A model generated the notes under the pieces. The model was not told where the DNA came from. It worked only from the letters and a program-made list of their open reading frames with translations, and made no database searches. Source: Hoeflea sp. (GTDB lineage Bacteria > Pseudomonadota > Alphaproteobacteria > Rhizobiales > Rhizobiaceae). From it: 64,000 nt of DNA. The stretch is from assembly GCF_014359905.1 (NCBI RefSeq), contig NZ_JACIYP010000005.1, positions 1 to 64,000 on the forward strand. Reading direction: 5' to 3'. This document shows positions 26,210-37,924 of the stretch, one piece after another (the first letter of the stretch is position 1; each line of letters begins with the position of its first letter). The translations under genes were made by a program, and so were the position numbers.

Positions 26210-27408
26210 GGTCGCGCTCCGAACACCACGGTGGCGGTGGCGATCGACGCGATGCCTTCACGGCGGCCGGCGAAGCCGATGGTCTCGTTGGTGGTGGCCT
26301 TGACCGAGCAGCGGTCGATGGAGATATCGAGGATGCGGGCCAGGGCCGCGCGCATTGCCTGCCGGTGCGGAGCGATCTTCGGCGCTTCGGCGATCAGCGT
26401 CACATCGGCATTCATGATCGCGCCGCCGGCGTCGCGGACTATCTTCGCGGCGTGGGCCAGGAAGATTTCAGAGGCGGCACCGCGCCATTGCGGGTCGGAG
26501 GGCGGGAAATGATCGCCGATATCGCCCGCGCCGCAGGTGGCGAGCAGCGCGTCGGTCAGGGCATGCAGGCCGACATCAGCGTCGGAATGCCCGTCGAGTC
26601 GCTGATCGTGCGGGATTTCCACGCCGCACAGCGTGACGCGGTCGCCCGGAACCAGCCGGTGGACATCATAGCCGTTGCCGGTGCGCACATCGGGCAGCGG
26701 CGCGGGCGACAGTTTCTCGTTGGCCATGGCTATATCCTCGGCAGTGGTAAGCTTGACGTTCGACGGGTGGCCGCGCGTCAGCCTGACACGCAAACCGGCC
26801 CATTCGGCAATGGCGCAATCATCGGTGAAGCTGGTGCCCGAACCCGCCGCGGCCTTCGCATGGGCGGTGTCTATGGCCGTGAAATCGAAGCCCTGCGGTG
26901 TTTGCGCGCCGAACAGACCCTCGCGCGGCACCGTGCCTGCGACATCGCCCCGCACGTCGCCGCGCTTGAGCGTGTCGGCGACAGCGACCGCGGGGAGGGC
27001 GGCCAGACTGCCAGTGGCCAAAGCTTCAAGCACACCGTCGATGATCTCTCGGGTGACGAAGGGCCGCACCGCGTCATGGATCAGCACATGGCCTGGCGCT
27101 GTCCCAGCAATCGCCCCAAGCCCGGCCCGGACCGAGGCCTGCCGGTCGGCGCCGCCGAAAACCGTGCGGACGCGATCCGCGCCCGAGAGACCAGCGGTGG
27201 CCCTGGCGTAAAGCGCTTCATCATCCGCATGGATGACGACCACGACGTCGCCGCACGCGGGATGGGACAGGAATCGCTCAAGCGTGCGGGCAATCACCGG
27301 GCGCCCGCCGATCGGACGGTATTGCTTTGGGCCGTCGGCGGGCGATCCGGCGCGCTCGCCGCGGCCGGCGGCGACAATCACCAGGCCAAATTTTTGTGCA
27401 CTGTTCAT
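26206..27408 (-). CDS. ispDF: Bifunctional IspD/IspF enzyme of the MEP pathway
   Basis: A 400-aa fusion seen in alphaproteobacteria. Residues about 1-225 are Isp[16 protein letters not shown] and [18 protein letters not shown] (CTP site), with DAVRPFV. About residue 240 to the end is Isp[41 protein letters not shown] (Zn ligands), [20 protein letters not shown]. IspD makes CDP-methylerythritol and IspF cyclises the 2-phosphate. The start is close to the divergent dusB promoter. It overlaps the CinA gene by 4 bases. Confidence 0.96.
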   Translation of the reverse strand: MNSAQKFGLVIVAAGRGERAGSPADGPKQYRPIGGRPVIARTLERFLSHPACGDVVVVIHADDEALYARATAGLSGADRVRTVFGGADRQASVRAGLGAIAGTAPGHVLIHDAVRPFVTREIIDGVLEALATGSLAALPAVAVADTLKRGDVRGDVAGTVPREGLFGAQTPQGFDFTAIDTAHAKAAAGSGTSFTDDCAIAEWAGLRVRLTRGHPSNVKLTTAEDIAMANEKLSPAPLPDVRTGNGYDVHRLVPGDRVTLCGVEIPHDQRLDGHSDADVGLHALTDALLATCGAGDIGDHFPPSDPQWRGAASEIFLAHAAKIVRDAGGAIMNADVTLIAEAPKIAPHRQAMRAALARILDISIDRCSVKATTNETIGFAGRREGIASIATATVVFGARP

Positions 27409-27569
27409 TTACATCCAGATCCCGCGATCTTAACTCCGCAGGTGTTTAGAGCTTGTGCCGTCCGGACAAAAGCTCTTTTGCATTTTTCTCGGCAAGCGGC
27501 CGAATACCGCTTGGCAATGTCGCCGGATTTGGCTAAAAAAAGGGCAACCGGGAAAGTTGCACGATACAC

Positions 27570-28582
<1,013 letters not shown>

Positions 28583-28586
<4 letters not shown>

Positions 28587-29776
28587 CCGACAAACTTGCC
28601 GATGAGATTGCGTCCGCCGATGCTGAAACCGCAGGCATGGTGCTCAACGCCATCCAGCATCCGGTGATCATGGTCGACGGCGACAGCGTCGTGTGCTTCG
28701 CCAACTGGGAGGCGGAGTCGTTTTTCGCCGCCAGCGCCGCCCATCTGGGCCGGCACAAGCTCGACACCTTCATTCCGTTCGGCAGCCCGCTCCTGCAACT
28801 GATTGAACAGGTGCGCGACCGCCGCGCCGCGGTCAACGAATACCGGGTGGACCTGAGCTCGCCCCGGCTTGGCAATGACAAGCTGGTCGATCTCTATGTG
28901 GCGCCGGTGGCGGGACTGCCCGACAATGTAGTCGTGGTGTTCCAGGAGCGCTCGATGGCCGACAAGATCGACCGTCAGCTGACGCACCGCGCCGCAGCCC
29001 GCTCCGTCACGGGCCTCGCATCGATGCTGGCGCATGAGATCAAGAACCCGCTGTCGGGCATCAGGGGTGCGGCGCAGCTCTTGGAAATGTCGGTGGGCGA
29101 CGAAGACCGGGCGCTGGCGCGGCTGATCCGCGACGAGACCGACCGTATCGTCTCGCTGGTCGACCGGATGGAGATCTTCTCCGACGAGCGGCCGGTGGAC
29201 CGGGTGCCGGTCAACATCCATTCGGTGCTCGATCACGTCAAGGCGGTGGCCAAGGCGGGATTCGCGCGACGGATCCGGTTCGTCGAGCTCTACGATCCGT
29301 CGCTGCCTTCGGTCTACGCCAATCGCGATCAGCTGGTGCAGGTGTTCCTCAACCTGGTCAAGAACGCGGCGGAGGCGATCGGCGACGACCCGAATGGCGA
29401 GATCGTGCTGACCACGGCCTACCGTCCGGGCATCAAGCTCTCGGTGGCCGGAACCCGTGAAAAGGTCTCGCTGCCGCTCGAATTCTGCGTGCAGGACAAC
29501 GGGCCCGGCGTGCCGGCCGACCTGATCCAGCATCTGTTCGATCCGTTCATCACGACAAAAACCAACGGGACCGGCCTGGGGCTCGCGCTCGTCGCCAAGA
29601 TTGTCGGGGGCCATGGCGGTATCGTCGAATGCGACAGCCAGAGCCGCAAAACCACATTCCGCATTCTGATGCCGGTCTCGCCCGACGGCCGGCCAATCAA
29701 GCCGTTGCCGTCTTCCAAGGGCAAGGCATCCGGGGGCAAGGCTTCCGCAAGCAAGGCATCCGGCCAAAAGGACTGA
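28583..29776 (+). CDS. ntrB: Nitrogen regulation sensor kinase NtrB
   Basis: A 397-aa cytosolic histidine kinase. The PAS domain is in the first ~120 residues ([26 protein letters not shown]). The H-box is [23 protein letters not shown], with the phosphorylated His near residue 151. Later come [10 protein letters not shown] (N-box), [12 protein letters not shown] (G1) and [14 protein letters not shown] (G2). It phosphorylates NtrC at low nitrogen under PII control. The GTG start overlaps dusB. The C-terminus is a low-complexity Lys/Ser/Gly tail ([20 protein letters not shown]), longer than in typical homologues. ntrC starts one base after the stop. Confidence 0.95.
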
Positions 29777-29777
29777 C

Positions 29778-31232
29778 ATGATGGGCAAAGCCACCATACT
29801 TGTTGCAGACGATGACGCGGCGATCCGCACGGTGCTCAACCAGGCGCTCAGCCGCGCCGGCTATGAGGTTCGCATAACCTCGAATGCCGCCACTTTGTGG
29901 CGCTGGATTTCGGCCGGGGACGGCGATCTGGTGATCACCGACGTGATCATGCCCGATGAGAACGCCTTCGATCTGCTGCCGCGGATCAGACGGGCGCGCC
30001 CGGACCTGCCGGTGCTGGTGATGAGCGCGCAAAATACCTTCATGACCGCCATCAAGGCCTCCGAAGGCGGCGCCTACGACTATCTGCCAAAACCCTTCGA
30101 TCTCACCGAGATGATCAGCATAATCGGCAGGGCGCTCTCCGAACCGCGTAAGCTCGCGGCCCAGCCCGAGGAATCGAGCGAAGGCATGCCGCTGGTGGGG
30201 CGTTCGACGGCCATGCAGGAGATCTACAGGGTCCTGGCCCGGCTGATGCAGACCGACCTGACCCTGATGATCACCGGCGAATCGGGCACCGGCAAGGAAC
30301 TGGTGGCGCGCGCGCTGCATGACTACGGCAAGCGCCGCAACGGCCCGTTTGTCGCCATCAACATGGCCGCCATTCCGCGCGACCTGATCGAATCCGAATT
30401 GTTCGGCCATGAGAAGGGCGCCTTCACCGGCGCGCAGAACAAATCCACCGGGCGGTTCGAGCAGGCCGAGGGCGGAACCCTGTTCCTCGACGAGATCGGC
30501 GACATGCCGATGGACGCCCAGACGCGGCTCCTGAGGGTTCTGCAGCAGGGCGAATACACCACCGTGGGCGGCCGCACCCCGATCAAGACCGATGTCCGGA
30601 TCGTCGCCGCCACCAACAAGGACCTCAAGATCCTGATCAATCAGGGCCTGTTCCGCGAGGACCTGTTCTACAGGCTCAACGTGGTGCCGCTGCGCCTGCC
30701 GTCGCTCAGGGACCGGGCCGAGGACGTGCCTGACCTGGTGCGCCACTTCGTGCGCCAGGCCGTGGGCGAGGGGCTCGACGCCAAGCGCTTCGACGGCGAG
30801 GCGCTCGACCTGCTCAAGGCCTATGCCTGGCCGGGCAATGTGCGGGAACTCGAAAACGTGGTGCGCCGGGTGATGGCGCTGTATCCCCAGGACGTGATCA
30901 CCCGCGAGATTATCGACAATGAGCTCAGGAGCGAATCACCCGAACCGGCATCGCCGCAAGGATCTTCGTCGATTGGACCGACCACCATCGCCCAGTCGGT
31001 GGAGGAAAACATGCGGCGCTATTTCGCCGGCTTCGGCGATGACCTGCCGCCGTCGGGGCTGTATCAGCGGGTGCTTGAAGAGGTCGAATATCCGCTGATC
31101 CTTGCCGCCCTGACCGCGACGCGCGGCAATCAGATCAAGGCTGCCGATCTGCTTGGCCTCAACCGCAACACCTTGCGCAAGAAGATCCGCGAACTCGGGG
31201 TCACCGTCTACCGTTCGCCGCGGCTTGCCTGA
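29778..31232 (+). CDS. ntrC: Nitrogen regulation response regulator NtrC
   Basis: A 484-aa sigma-54 activator. The receiver has [12 protein letters not shown] and the phosphoacceptor Asp near residue 55 in [14 protein letters not shown], with conserved Lys in LPKPFDL. The AAA+ domain has Walker [15 protein letters not shown], the sigma-54 contact loop [11 protein letters not shown], Walker [10 protein letters not shown], and R-finger region. The C-terminus has a Fis-type helix-turn-helix ([21 protein letters not shown]). Two adjacent ATGs (29778, 29781) are possible starts. It lies downstream of ntrB and upstream of ntrYX. Confidence 0.96.
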   Translation: MMGKATILVADDDAAIRTVLNQALSRAGYEVRITSNAATLWRWISAGDGDLVITDVIMPDENAFDLLPRIRRARPDLPVLVMSAQNTFMTAIKASEGGAYDYLPKPFDLTEMISIIGRALSEPRKLAAQPEESSEGMPLVGRSTAMQEIYRVLARLMQTDLTLMITGESGTGKELVARALHDYGKRRNGPFVAINMAAIPRDLIESELFGHEKGAFTGAQNKSTGRFEQAEGGTLFLDEIGDMPMDAQTRLLRVLQQGEYTTVGGRTPIKTDVRIVAATNKDLKILINQGLFREDLFYRLNVVPLRLPSLRDRAEDVPDLVRHFVRQAVGEGLDAKRFDGEALDLLKAYAWPGNVRELENVVRRVMALYPQDVITREIIDNELRSESPEPASPQGSSSIGPTTIAQSVEENMRRYFAGFGDDLPPSGLYQRVLEEVEYPLILAALTATRGNQIKAADLLGLNRNTLRKKIRELGVTVYRSPRLA

Positions 31233-31350
31233 CACAGCCAATCGGCGCGGCTGCGCTTGACAGGCTTCGGGGGAAAGTTGCATTTTCGCCACATTGTGTT
31301 GCTTGTTCGCAACGAAACAATCCGGGCGAATCTGGAGCAGCAAAACTCAC

Positions 31351-33645
31351 ATGGCAATCGACAGGACTCCGGGGCAGGTGGACACGGATCCGGCTTTCAC
31401 TGAATCGGCGGATGCCGGACAGGAAGCCCGGCAGCGCCGCAACCTGTTCACGCTTCCCGGAATCGCCCTGGTCGTCACGGCGTTCCTGAGTGCGCTCATC
31501 TCATTCTCGATCCTGCTCGGGCTGACGCCGATAGAACCGGTCGACCGGGTCGTGCTTGCGGCGGTGGTCATCAACCTGATCTTCGTGATCGGGCTGGTCA
31601 CCCTGGTGCTGCTCGAGATCTGGACGCTGCTCAAGGCGCGGCGACGGGGCAAGGCGGCGGCGCGGCTTCACATCCGCATCGTGGCGCTGTTTTCCATTGT
31701 CGCCATTCTTCCCGCGATCCTGATCGCCATCGTCGCCTCGATCACGCTGGATGTCGGCCTGGACAGGTGGTTTTCGCTGAGAACCAAGGCCATCGTCAAT
31801 TCGTCGCTCTCCGTGGCGCAAGCCTATGTGCTTGAGAATGCGCGTTTTCTGCAGGGCCAGACGCTGTCGATGGCCAATGATCTCGACAATGCGCGATCGC
31901 TTTACTCGCTTGACCGCGTCGGGTTCGAGCAATTCATGACGCGGCAGGCGATAGGCCGCGGGCTCCTGGGCGCGTTCCTGGTGCGCGAGGACGGCAGCGT
32001 CATTCTCCAGGCCGACATCCAGACCCAGCGGCCGCTGCCGGCCGTGCCGCAACAGGCGCTCGACGACGCGGTCAAGGGCCAGCCGACGCTGATCCCGCCC
32101 GGCGTCACCAATCTGGTGGGCGCGCTGATCCCGCTTCAGCAGATTTCGGACACGCTGTTGTATACCGTCCGGGTGGTGGACCCGGAAGTCATGCGCTCGA
32201 TGCGCCTGATGGAAGAAGCCACCCAGGAATACCAGACGCTTGAGCAGGGCCGGACCTCTCTGCAACTGGCCTTCGGCATCCTCTATCTCGGGTTTGCGCT
32301 GATTGTGCTGCTCTCTGCAATCTGGACCGCGATTGCCGTTGCCGACCGCCTGGTTCGCCCGATCAGGGTGTTGATCGGCGCCTCCGACGATGTGGCGAGC
32401 GGCAATCTCGACGTGGCGGTGCCGGTGCATGCCTCGGACGGCGACGTCGGATCGCTGGCGCAGACCTTCAACAACATGATCGTTCAGATCCGCACCCAGC
32501 GCGACCAGATCCTGTCGGCGAAGGATCAGATCGACGACCGCCGGCGCTTTACCGAAGCCGTGCTGTCGGGCGTCTCCGCCGGCGTGGTCGGGGTCGATCA
32601 TCATGGCGCCGTGACCATCGCCAATCGGTCGGCCCACGAAATCCTCGGCCATAGCGGCACTGACGTGATCGGCCGTCCGTTTTCGGAAATTGCGCCGGAA
32701 TTCGAGACCGTGATGGCCGAGGCGGCGATGCGGCCGCGCGCCGATGCGCGGGCCCAGATCACCCTGCAGCGCGGCGGCAAGGAACGCACGCTCAACGTCA
32801 AGGTCACACGGGAGGAAAGCCACGACCACCTCGAATCCTTCGTCGTCACGCTCGATGACATCACCGATCTGGTGATCGCGCAGCGCTCGACCGCCTGGGC
32901 CGATGTCGCCCGGCGCATCGCCCACGAGATCAAGAACCCGCTCACGCCGATCCAGCTTTCGGCCGAGCGCATCCGCCGCCGCTACGGCAAGCAGATCCCC
33001 GACGATGACCGTGCGGTGTTCGATCAGTGCACCGACACGATTGTCCGCCAGGTCGAGGACATCGGCAGGATGGTCGATGAATTTTCCTCGTTCGCGCGCA
33101 TGCCCAAACCATCGATAGCCCGGGCCGATCTGCGCGACATCCTCAAGGATGCTGTCTTTTTGCGCGAAGTCAGCCGCAATGATATTGAATTTACAAGCGA
33201 AATGCCCGAAGAACCGCTCGAGGGGGAATTTGATCCGCGGATGCTGGGACAGGCCTTCGGAAACCTGATCAAGAACGCGACCGAAGCCATCGACGCGGTT
33301 CCGGCCGACGATGAGCGCGCGGGCAAGAGCATCATCGTGCGTGCCGAACGCTCTGCCGACGGTCGCGAATACATCGTCGATATCATCGACAATGGCCGCG
33401 GCCTGCCCGGTGAAAACCGGCACCGGCTGCTCGAACCCTACACGACGATGCGCGACAAGGGCACGGGCCTCGGTCTCGCCATTGTCAAGAAAATCATAGA
33501 TGACCACGGCGGCACCATCCAATTGCGTGATGCACCGGTGGAGGTCGATGGAGGCAAGGGCGCGATGATTACCGTGCGCCTTCCGGTGGACGCGTCAATG
33601 CACGCCGGGAATGCCGAAAAAACAAAGGAACCGGCAGATGTCTGA
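31351..33645 (+). CDS. ntrY: Membrane sensor kinase NtrY
   Basis: A 764-aa histidine kinase. Transmembrane helices lie near residues 34-60, 65-90 and 105-135, followed by a large periplasmic/extracytoplasmic region and another helix (LAFGILYLGFALIVLLSAIW). Then come HAMP (RLVRPIRVLIGASDDVASGNL), PAS (TEAVLSGVSAGVVGVDHHGAVTIANRSAH), the H-box [24 protein letters not shown] with His near residue 525, NLIKNATEAIDAV and DKGTGLGLAIVKKI. It partners NtrX and overlaps ntrX by 8 bases. The ATG at 31351 is chosen; a frame upstream from 31294 has no good ribosome site. Confidence 0.94.
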   Translation: MAIDRTPGQVDTDPAFTESADAGQEARQRRNLFTLPGIALVVTAFLSALISFSILLGLTPIEPVDRVVLAAVVINLIFVIGLVTLVLLEIWTLLKARRRGKAAARLHIRIVALFSIVAILPAILIAIVASITLDVGLDRWFSLRTKAIVNSSLSVAQAYVLENARFLQGQTLSMANDLDNARSLYSLDRVGFEQFMTRQAIGRGLLGAFLVREDGSVILQADIQTQRPLPAVPQQALDDAVKGQPTLIPPGVTNLVGALIPLQQISDTLLYTVRVVDPEVMRSMRLMEEATQEYQTLEQGRTSLQLAFGILYLGFALIVLLSAIWTAIAVADRLVRPIRVLIGASDDVASGNLDVAVPVHASDGDVGSLAQTFNNMIVQIRTQRDQILSAKDQIDDRRRFTEAVLSGVSAGVVGVDHHGAVTIANRSAHEILGHSGTDVIGRPFSEIAPEFETVMAEAAMRPRADARAQITLQRGGKERTLNVKVTREESHDHLESFVVTLDDITDLVIAQRSTAWADVARRIAHEIKNPLTPIQLSAERIRRRYGKQIPDDDRAVFDQCTDTIVRQVEDIGRMVDEFSSFARMPKPSIARADLRDILKDAVFLREVSRNDIEFTSEMPEEPLEGEFDPRMLGQAFGNLIKNATEAIDAVPADDERAGKSIIVRAERSADGREYIVDIIDNGRGLPGENRHRLLEPYTTMRDKGTGLGLAIVKKIIDDHGGTIQLRDAPVEVDGGKGAMITVRLPVDASMHAGNAEKTKEPADV

Positions 33646-34999
33646 CATTCTGGTCGTTGATGACGAGGCCGATATTCGGGAAATCGTATCGGGCATTCTG
33701 GACGACGAAGGCCACGAAACCCGCATGGCCGCCGACAGCGATTCCGCGCTTGCGGCCATATCCGACCGGGTGCCGCGGCTGATCTTCCTCGATATCTGGC
33801 TTCAGGGAAGCCGTCTGGACGGACTGGCTCTGCTCGACGAGATCAAGGCCCGCTACCCCGATCTTCCGGTGGTGATGATCTCGGGCCATGGCAATATCGA
33901 GACCGCCGTGTCGGCGATCAAGCGCGGCGCCTATGATTTCATCGAAAAGCCGTTCAAGGCCGATCGGCTGATCCTTGTCGCCTCGCGGGCGATCGAGACC
34001 TCGAAACTCAAGCGCGAGGTCACCGAGCTCAAGAAGCGATCCGGCGATCCGGTGGAGCTTATCGGGACATCGGTCGCGGTGTCGCAGCTCAAGCAGAGCA
34101 TCGACAAGATCGCGCCGACCAACAGCCGGGTGATGATTCTCGGCCCCTCGGGAACCGGCAAGGAACTGGTGGCGCGGCTCATTCACCGCAAATCCTCCCG
34201 GTCCGGCGGCCCCTTCGTCGTGCTCAACGCCGCCGCCATCACACCCGAGCGCATGGAAGTGGCGCTGTTCGGCACGGAAACGGCGGCGAGCCACGAACGC
34301 AAGGTCGGCGCGCTCGAGGAAGCCCATGGCGGCATTCTCTATCTTGATGAAGTGGCCGACATGCCGCGCGGCACCCAGAACAAGATCCTGCGGGTGCTGG
34401 TCGATCAGCAATTCGAGCGGGTGGGCGGCACCAAGAGGGTCAAGGTGGATGTGCGCATCATCTCGTCCACCGCACGCAATCTCGAGGAGCTGATCGCGGC
34501 GGGGGAATTCCGCGAGGATCTGTATCACCGGCTGGCCGTGGTGCCGGTCAAGGTGCCCTCGCTTTCCGAGCGGCGCGAAGACATCCCGTTCCTGGTCGAC
34601 ACTTTCATGCGGCAGGTGTCCGAGCAGGCCGGCATCAGAAACCGCCGCATTGGCGAGGATGCGCTGGCCGTGATCCAGGCCCACACCTGGCCGGGCAACA
34701 TCAGGCAGTTGCGCAACTACATGGAACGGCTGATGATTCTGGCGCGATCGGACGGTCCCGATACGATGATCACCGCCGACATGCTGCCCGACGATGTCTC
34801 CGACATGCTGCCCAAGACGTCGGCGGCGGGGTCGAACCACATCATGACGCTGCCGCTGCGCGAGGCGCGCGAACTGTTCGAGCGTGATTACCTGATCGCC
34901 CAGATCAACCGGTTTGGCGGCAATATTTCCAGAACCGCCGAATTTGTCGGGATGGAACGATCCGCGCTGCATCGCAAATTGAAATCGCTTGGCGTATAA
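33638..34999 (+). CDS. ntrX: Response regulator NtrX
   Basis: A 453-aa response regulator. The receiver begins SDILVVDDEADIREIVSGIL, with the Asp in LIFLDIWLQGSRLDGL and Lys in FIEKPFK. The AAA+ domain keeps Walker A ([15 protein letters not shown]) and a Walker B-like ILYLDEVADM. Between them, where NtrC has GAFTGA, this protein reads ETAASHERKVGALEEAHGG, so the sigma-54 contact loop is missing. The C-terminus has a Fis-like helix-turn-helix (GNISRTAEFVGMERSALHRKLKSLGV). It probably controls respiration/nitrogen genes through direct DNA binding with housekeeping polymerase, as proposed for alphaproteobacterial NtrX. Confidence 0.94.
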   Translation: MSDILVVDDEADIREIVSGILDDEGHETRMAADSDSALAAISDRVPRLIFLDIWLQGSRLDGLALLDEIKARYPDLPVVMISGHGNIETAVSAIKRGAYDFIEKPFKADRLILVASRAIETSKLKREVTELKKRSGDPVELIGTSVAVSQLKQSIDKIAPTNSRVMILGPSGTGKELVARLIHRKSSRSGGPFVVLNAAAITPERMEVALFGTETAASHERKVGALEEAHGGILYLDEVADMPRGTQNKILRVLVDQQFERVGGTKRVKVDVRIISSTARNLEELIAAGEFREDLYHRLAVVPVKVPSLSERREDIPFLVDTFMRQVSEQAGIRNRRIGEDALAVIQAHTWPGNIRQLRNYMERLMILARSDGPDTMITADMLPDDVSDMLPKTSAAGSNHIMTLPLREARELFERDYLIAQINRFGGNISRTAEFVGMERSALHRKLKSLGV

Positions 35000-35065
35000 G
35001 CAGCGCGAAGCGGCCACGGTCGCGGTGTTTCGATACAGCCTGACAATGCAGGCAAGGGGACGGCG

Positions 35066-36442
35066 ATGAAAGTCATCATTTGCGGTGCGGGACGGGTTGG
35101 ATACGGCATTGCCGAACGGCTGGCCGCCGAAGACAATGATATTTCGGTGATCGATACATCGCCCACGCTGGTGCAGGCGATCCGCGACACGCTGGATGTG
35201 CGCAGCTATGTCGGCCACGGCGCCCATCCCGATGTGCTGGCGCAGGCGGGCGCAGACCAGGCCGACATGATCATTGCGGTGACGCTGCATGACGAGATCA
35301 ACATGGTCGCCTGCCAGGTGGCGCACTCGCTGTTCAACGTGCCAACCAAGATCGCCCGCATCCGCGCCCAGTCCTATCTCAAGTCCCATTGGGCGGATCT
35401 GTTTTCCCGCGACCACATGCCGATCGACGTGATCATCTCGCCGGAAGTCGAGGTCGGCCAGATGGTGCTGCGCCGCATCGCGCTGCCCGGCGCCACCGAT
35501 GCGGTGCGCTTCGCCGATGAAAAGGTGGCGATGGTGGCCATCGAATGTCTTGAGGACTGCCCGGTGGTCAACACGCCGCTGGTGCAATTGAGCGAACTGT
35601 TTCCGGACCTGCTGGCGACCGTCGTCGGCGTCTGGCGCAACGAGAAACTGTTCGTTCCGCATTCGAGCGACCAGCTCGAAACCGGGGATCTAGCCTATGT
35701 CGTGTGCGACCGCGACCATGTGCGCCGCACCCTTGGCCTGTTTGGCCATGAGGAGCAGGAGGCCGGGCGCATCGTCATCGCCGGCGGCGGCAATATCGGC
35801 TATTACGTCGCCGCGGCGATCGAGGAGCGGCAGCCCAAGACCAGGGTCAAGATCATCGAGACAGACCGGGCGCGGGCGGTGTCGATTGCGGACTCGCTGT
35901 CGCGCACGGTCGTGCTCAACGGCTCCTCGCTCGACCAGGCCATTCTGGTGGAGGCCGATATTCAGAATGCCGACCTGATGGTGTCGCTGACCAATGACGA
36001 TCAGGTCAACATCCTGTCATCGGTGATGGCCAAGCGCCTGGGGTGCAAGGCCAATCTCGCGCTCATCAACAATCCGTCCTACCAGACCATCACCAAGACG
36101 ATGGGCATCGATGCCCACATCAACCCGCGCGCGGTGACGATTTCGCGCATTCTCCAGCATGTCCGGCGCGGACGCATCCGGGCGGTCTATTCGGTCCAGA
36201 AGGGGGCGGCCGAAGTGATCGAGGCCGAAGCGCTGGAGACCTCGCCGCTGGTCGGCAAGCCGCTGCGGAATCTGGATTTGCCGGACGGCGTGCGGATCGG
36301 CGCCATCTACCGCAACAAGCAGGTGCTGCGTCCCGATGGTTCGCTCCAGATCAAGGCCAAGGACCGTGTCGTGATGTTCGCGGACCTGGACTCGGTGCGC
36401 CATGTGGAGCAGATGTTCCGCGTAAGCCTCGAGTTTTTCTGA
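35066..36442 (+). CDS. trkA: Trk potassium uptake regulator TrkA
   Basis: A 458-aa cytosolic protein with two RCK units. The first begins MKVIICGAGRVGYGIAERLAAEDNDISVID and the second at IVIAGGGNIGYYVAAAIEE, each with a GxGxxG nucleotide site, and each is followed by a TrkA-C domain (LVQLSELFPDLLATVVGVWRN and ALETSPLVGKPLRNLDLPDG). It gates the TrkH channel subunit encoded 4 bases downstream, in response to NAD(H)/ATP. Position after ntrX is a common rhizobial arrangement. Confidence 0.96.
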   Translation: MKVIICGAGRVGYGIAERLAAEDNDISVIDTSPTLVQAIRDTLDVRSYVGHGAHPDVLAQAGADQADMIIAVTLHDEINMVACQVAHSLFNVPTKIARIRAQSYLKSHWADLFSRDHMPIDVIISPEVEVGQMVLRRIALPGATDAVRFADEKVAMVAIECLEDCPVVNTPLVQLSELFPDLLATVVGVWRNEKLFVPHSSDQLETGDLAYVVCDRDHVRRTLGLFGHEEQEAGRIVIAGGGNIGYYVAAAIEERQPKTRVKIIETDRARAVSIADSLSRTVVLNGSSLDQAILVEADIQNADLMVSLTNDDQVNILSSVMAKRLGCKANLALINNPSYQTITKTMGIDAHINPRAVTISRILQHVRRGRIRAVYSVQKGAAEVIEAEALETSPLVGKPLRNLDLPDGVRIGAIYRNKQVLRPDGSLQIKAKDRVVMFADLDSVRHVEQMFRVSLEFF

Positions 36443-36446
36443 GTTC

Positions 36447-37916
36447 ATGCTCGGCATCCTGCACGTCCTGGCGGTCGCAGTGGCGGGTCTTTGCGCGCTG
36501 GTCGTCCCGGCGGTTCTGTTCGCCATCGCCGATGGCATGCGGGATCTCGCGATGTCCATGCTGCTGGTCGGCTCGCTCGGCGTGTTTTCCGCCCTGATGG
36601 TGCTCGCGGCCATTTCCGGGTTCAAGCGCAGGCTGGGGCGGGCGTCGGGCTACCTGGCGCTGGTCGCCGTCTGGATTGTGCTCCCGGTTTTCGCCGCCGT
36701 TTCCTTCAAGACGCTTGCCGGGTTGAGCTGGATGGATGCCTGGTTTGAGGCCGCCTCGGCGCTCACCACCTCCGGATCGTCGATCCTGGCCCGCGAAACC
36801 ACGCCGCAGGCGATTCTGTTCTGGCGCTCGTCGATGGAATGGTACGGCGGTTTCATCTCGCTCGTGTCGATCATCCATGTTCTGGCGCCCGGCGGCTTTG
36901 GCGGTCTTCCCGCTGGCGACCGCCGCATCATCACAGGCCATGCCAGCAACATGACCGTCAATCTGGGCGAATTTCGCGAGGTGCTGGGTCAATATGTGCT
37001 GATGACCTTGATTGTCTTCGTCGGCCTGATGCTGACTGGCGTCAATGGACCGTTTGCGGCGATGATGGCGATGGTGACGATTGCCACCGGAGGATTTCTT
37101 CCCTTTGACGGAGCGCTCGAGGATCATGCCGGTCCGCTGGCGCAACTTGTGCTGGCGGGGGGACTGGCGCTGGGGACAGTCAGCGTGTTCTGGCGAAGGC
37201 GAATGCTGCGTTCGCCAAGACACTTCCTGACCGTCAATCCCGAAACCGGCCTGATCGTCCTGGCAATCCTCGCCGTCGCTCTCCTGTACGCCGCCCGGAT
37301 CTTCGCGGTTTCGGGTGGCGCCGATCTCGGGCCGATCCTGGCCGAAAGCCTGCTGACGTCAACTTCGCTGATCGCCACCAGCGGCATAGAGAGCCGGCCG
37401 GGTGTGATCGCGCTCACGCCCGATGTCATTGTGCTGGTGATCGTTCTTGTCGGTGGCGGGATCTATTCGACGACGGGCGGGGTCAAGGTCTACCGGATCG
37501 TGGCGATGGCGGTTCACTCCGGCCGCGAGCTCAACCGCCTGATCTATCCCAACAGCGTGACAAATCTGCGGTTCGGCCGGCACACCATCGACGAGGAGAG
37601 CATGCGGGCGATCTGGACCTATTTTGCCCTGTCGATGCTGATCATCGCATTTGCGTCGCTGGCCTTCACCCTGAGCGCCGCGCATTTCGAAGGCGGAATC
37701 ACCATGGCGGTGGCATTTTTTGCCAATGCCGGGCCGGTGTATGAAGCGATGATCCCGCTGGCCTATGCAACTGATCCGGCAAACGACGTCTGGCCGCAAT
37801 TTGCCGCCATGTCGGCGTCCGCCAAACTTGCGGCGATTGCGGTGATGACGCTCGGACGCCTTGAAGTCATGGTGGTCTTTGCCGTCCTGAATGTTCGCTA
37901 CTGGATGACGCGTTAG
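36447..37916 (+). CDS. trkH: TrkH-family potassium uptake membrane subunit
   Basis: A 489-aa polytopic membrane protein of the Trk/Ktr/HKT superfamily. It carries four pore-like segments with filter glycines: SALTTSGSSIL, VTIATGGFLPFDG, STSLIATSGIES and AFFANAGPVYEAM. Ten or so hydrophobic helices and the C-terminal TLGRLEVMVVFAVLNVRYW match the family. It starts 4 bases after trkA, so both form a K+ uptake system. A hairpin follows its stop. Confidence 0.93.
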   Translation: MLGILHVLAVAVAGLCALVVPAVLFAIADGMRDLAMSMLLVGSLGVFSALMVLAAISGFKRRLGRASGYLALVAVWIVLPVFAAVSFKTLAGLSWMDAWFEAASALTTSGSSILARETTPQAILFWRSSMEWYGGFISLVSIIHVLAPGGFGGLPAGDRRIITGHASNMTVNLGEFREVLGQYVLMTLIVFVGLMLTGVNGPFAAMMAMVTIATGGFLPFDGALEDHAGPLAQLVLAGGLALGTVSVFWRRRMLRSPRHFLTVNPETGLIVLAILAVALLYAARIFAVSGGADLGPILAESLLTSTSLIATSGIESRPGVIALTPDVIVLVIVLVGGGIYSTTGGVKVYRIVAMAVHSGRELNRLIYPNSVTNLRFGRHTIDEESMRAIWTYFALSMLIIAFASLAFTLSAAHFEGGITMAVAFFANAGPVYEAMIPLAYATDPANDVWPQFAAMSASAKLAAIAVMTLGRLEVMVVFAVLNVRYWMTR

Positions 37917-37924
37917 CCAAAAGT

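Noticed and set aside
27493-27513. CAAGCGG/CCGCTTG hairpin between ispDF and dusB
   Set aside because: An exact 7-bp dyad, but it lies upstream of both divergent genes with no T-run and no known motif, so I could not assign a role.
31501-33522. 673-codon open frame antisense to ntrY
   Set aside because: Composition is shadow-like (Arg/His/Asp rich); the plus strand has a complete NtrY with clear kinase motifs.
33569-35662. 697-codon open frame antisense to ntrX/trkA
   Set aside because: Overlaps two well-supported genes and has no domain.
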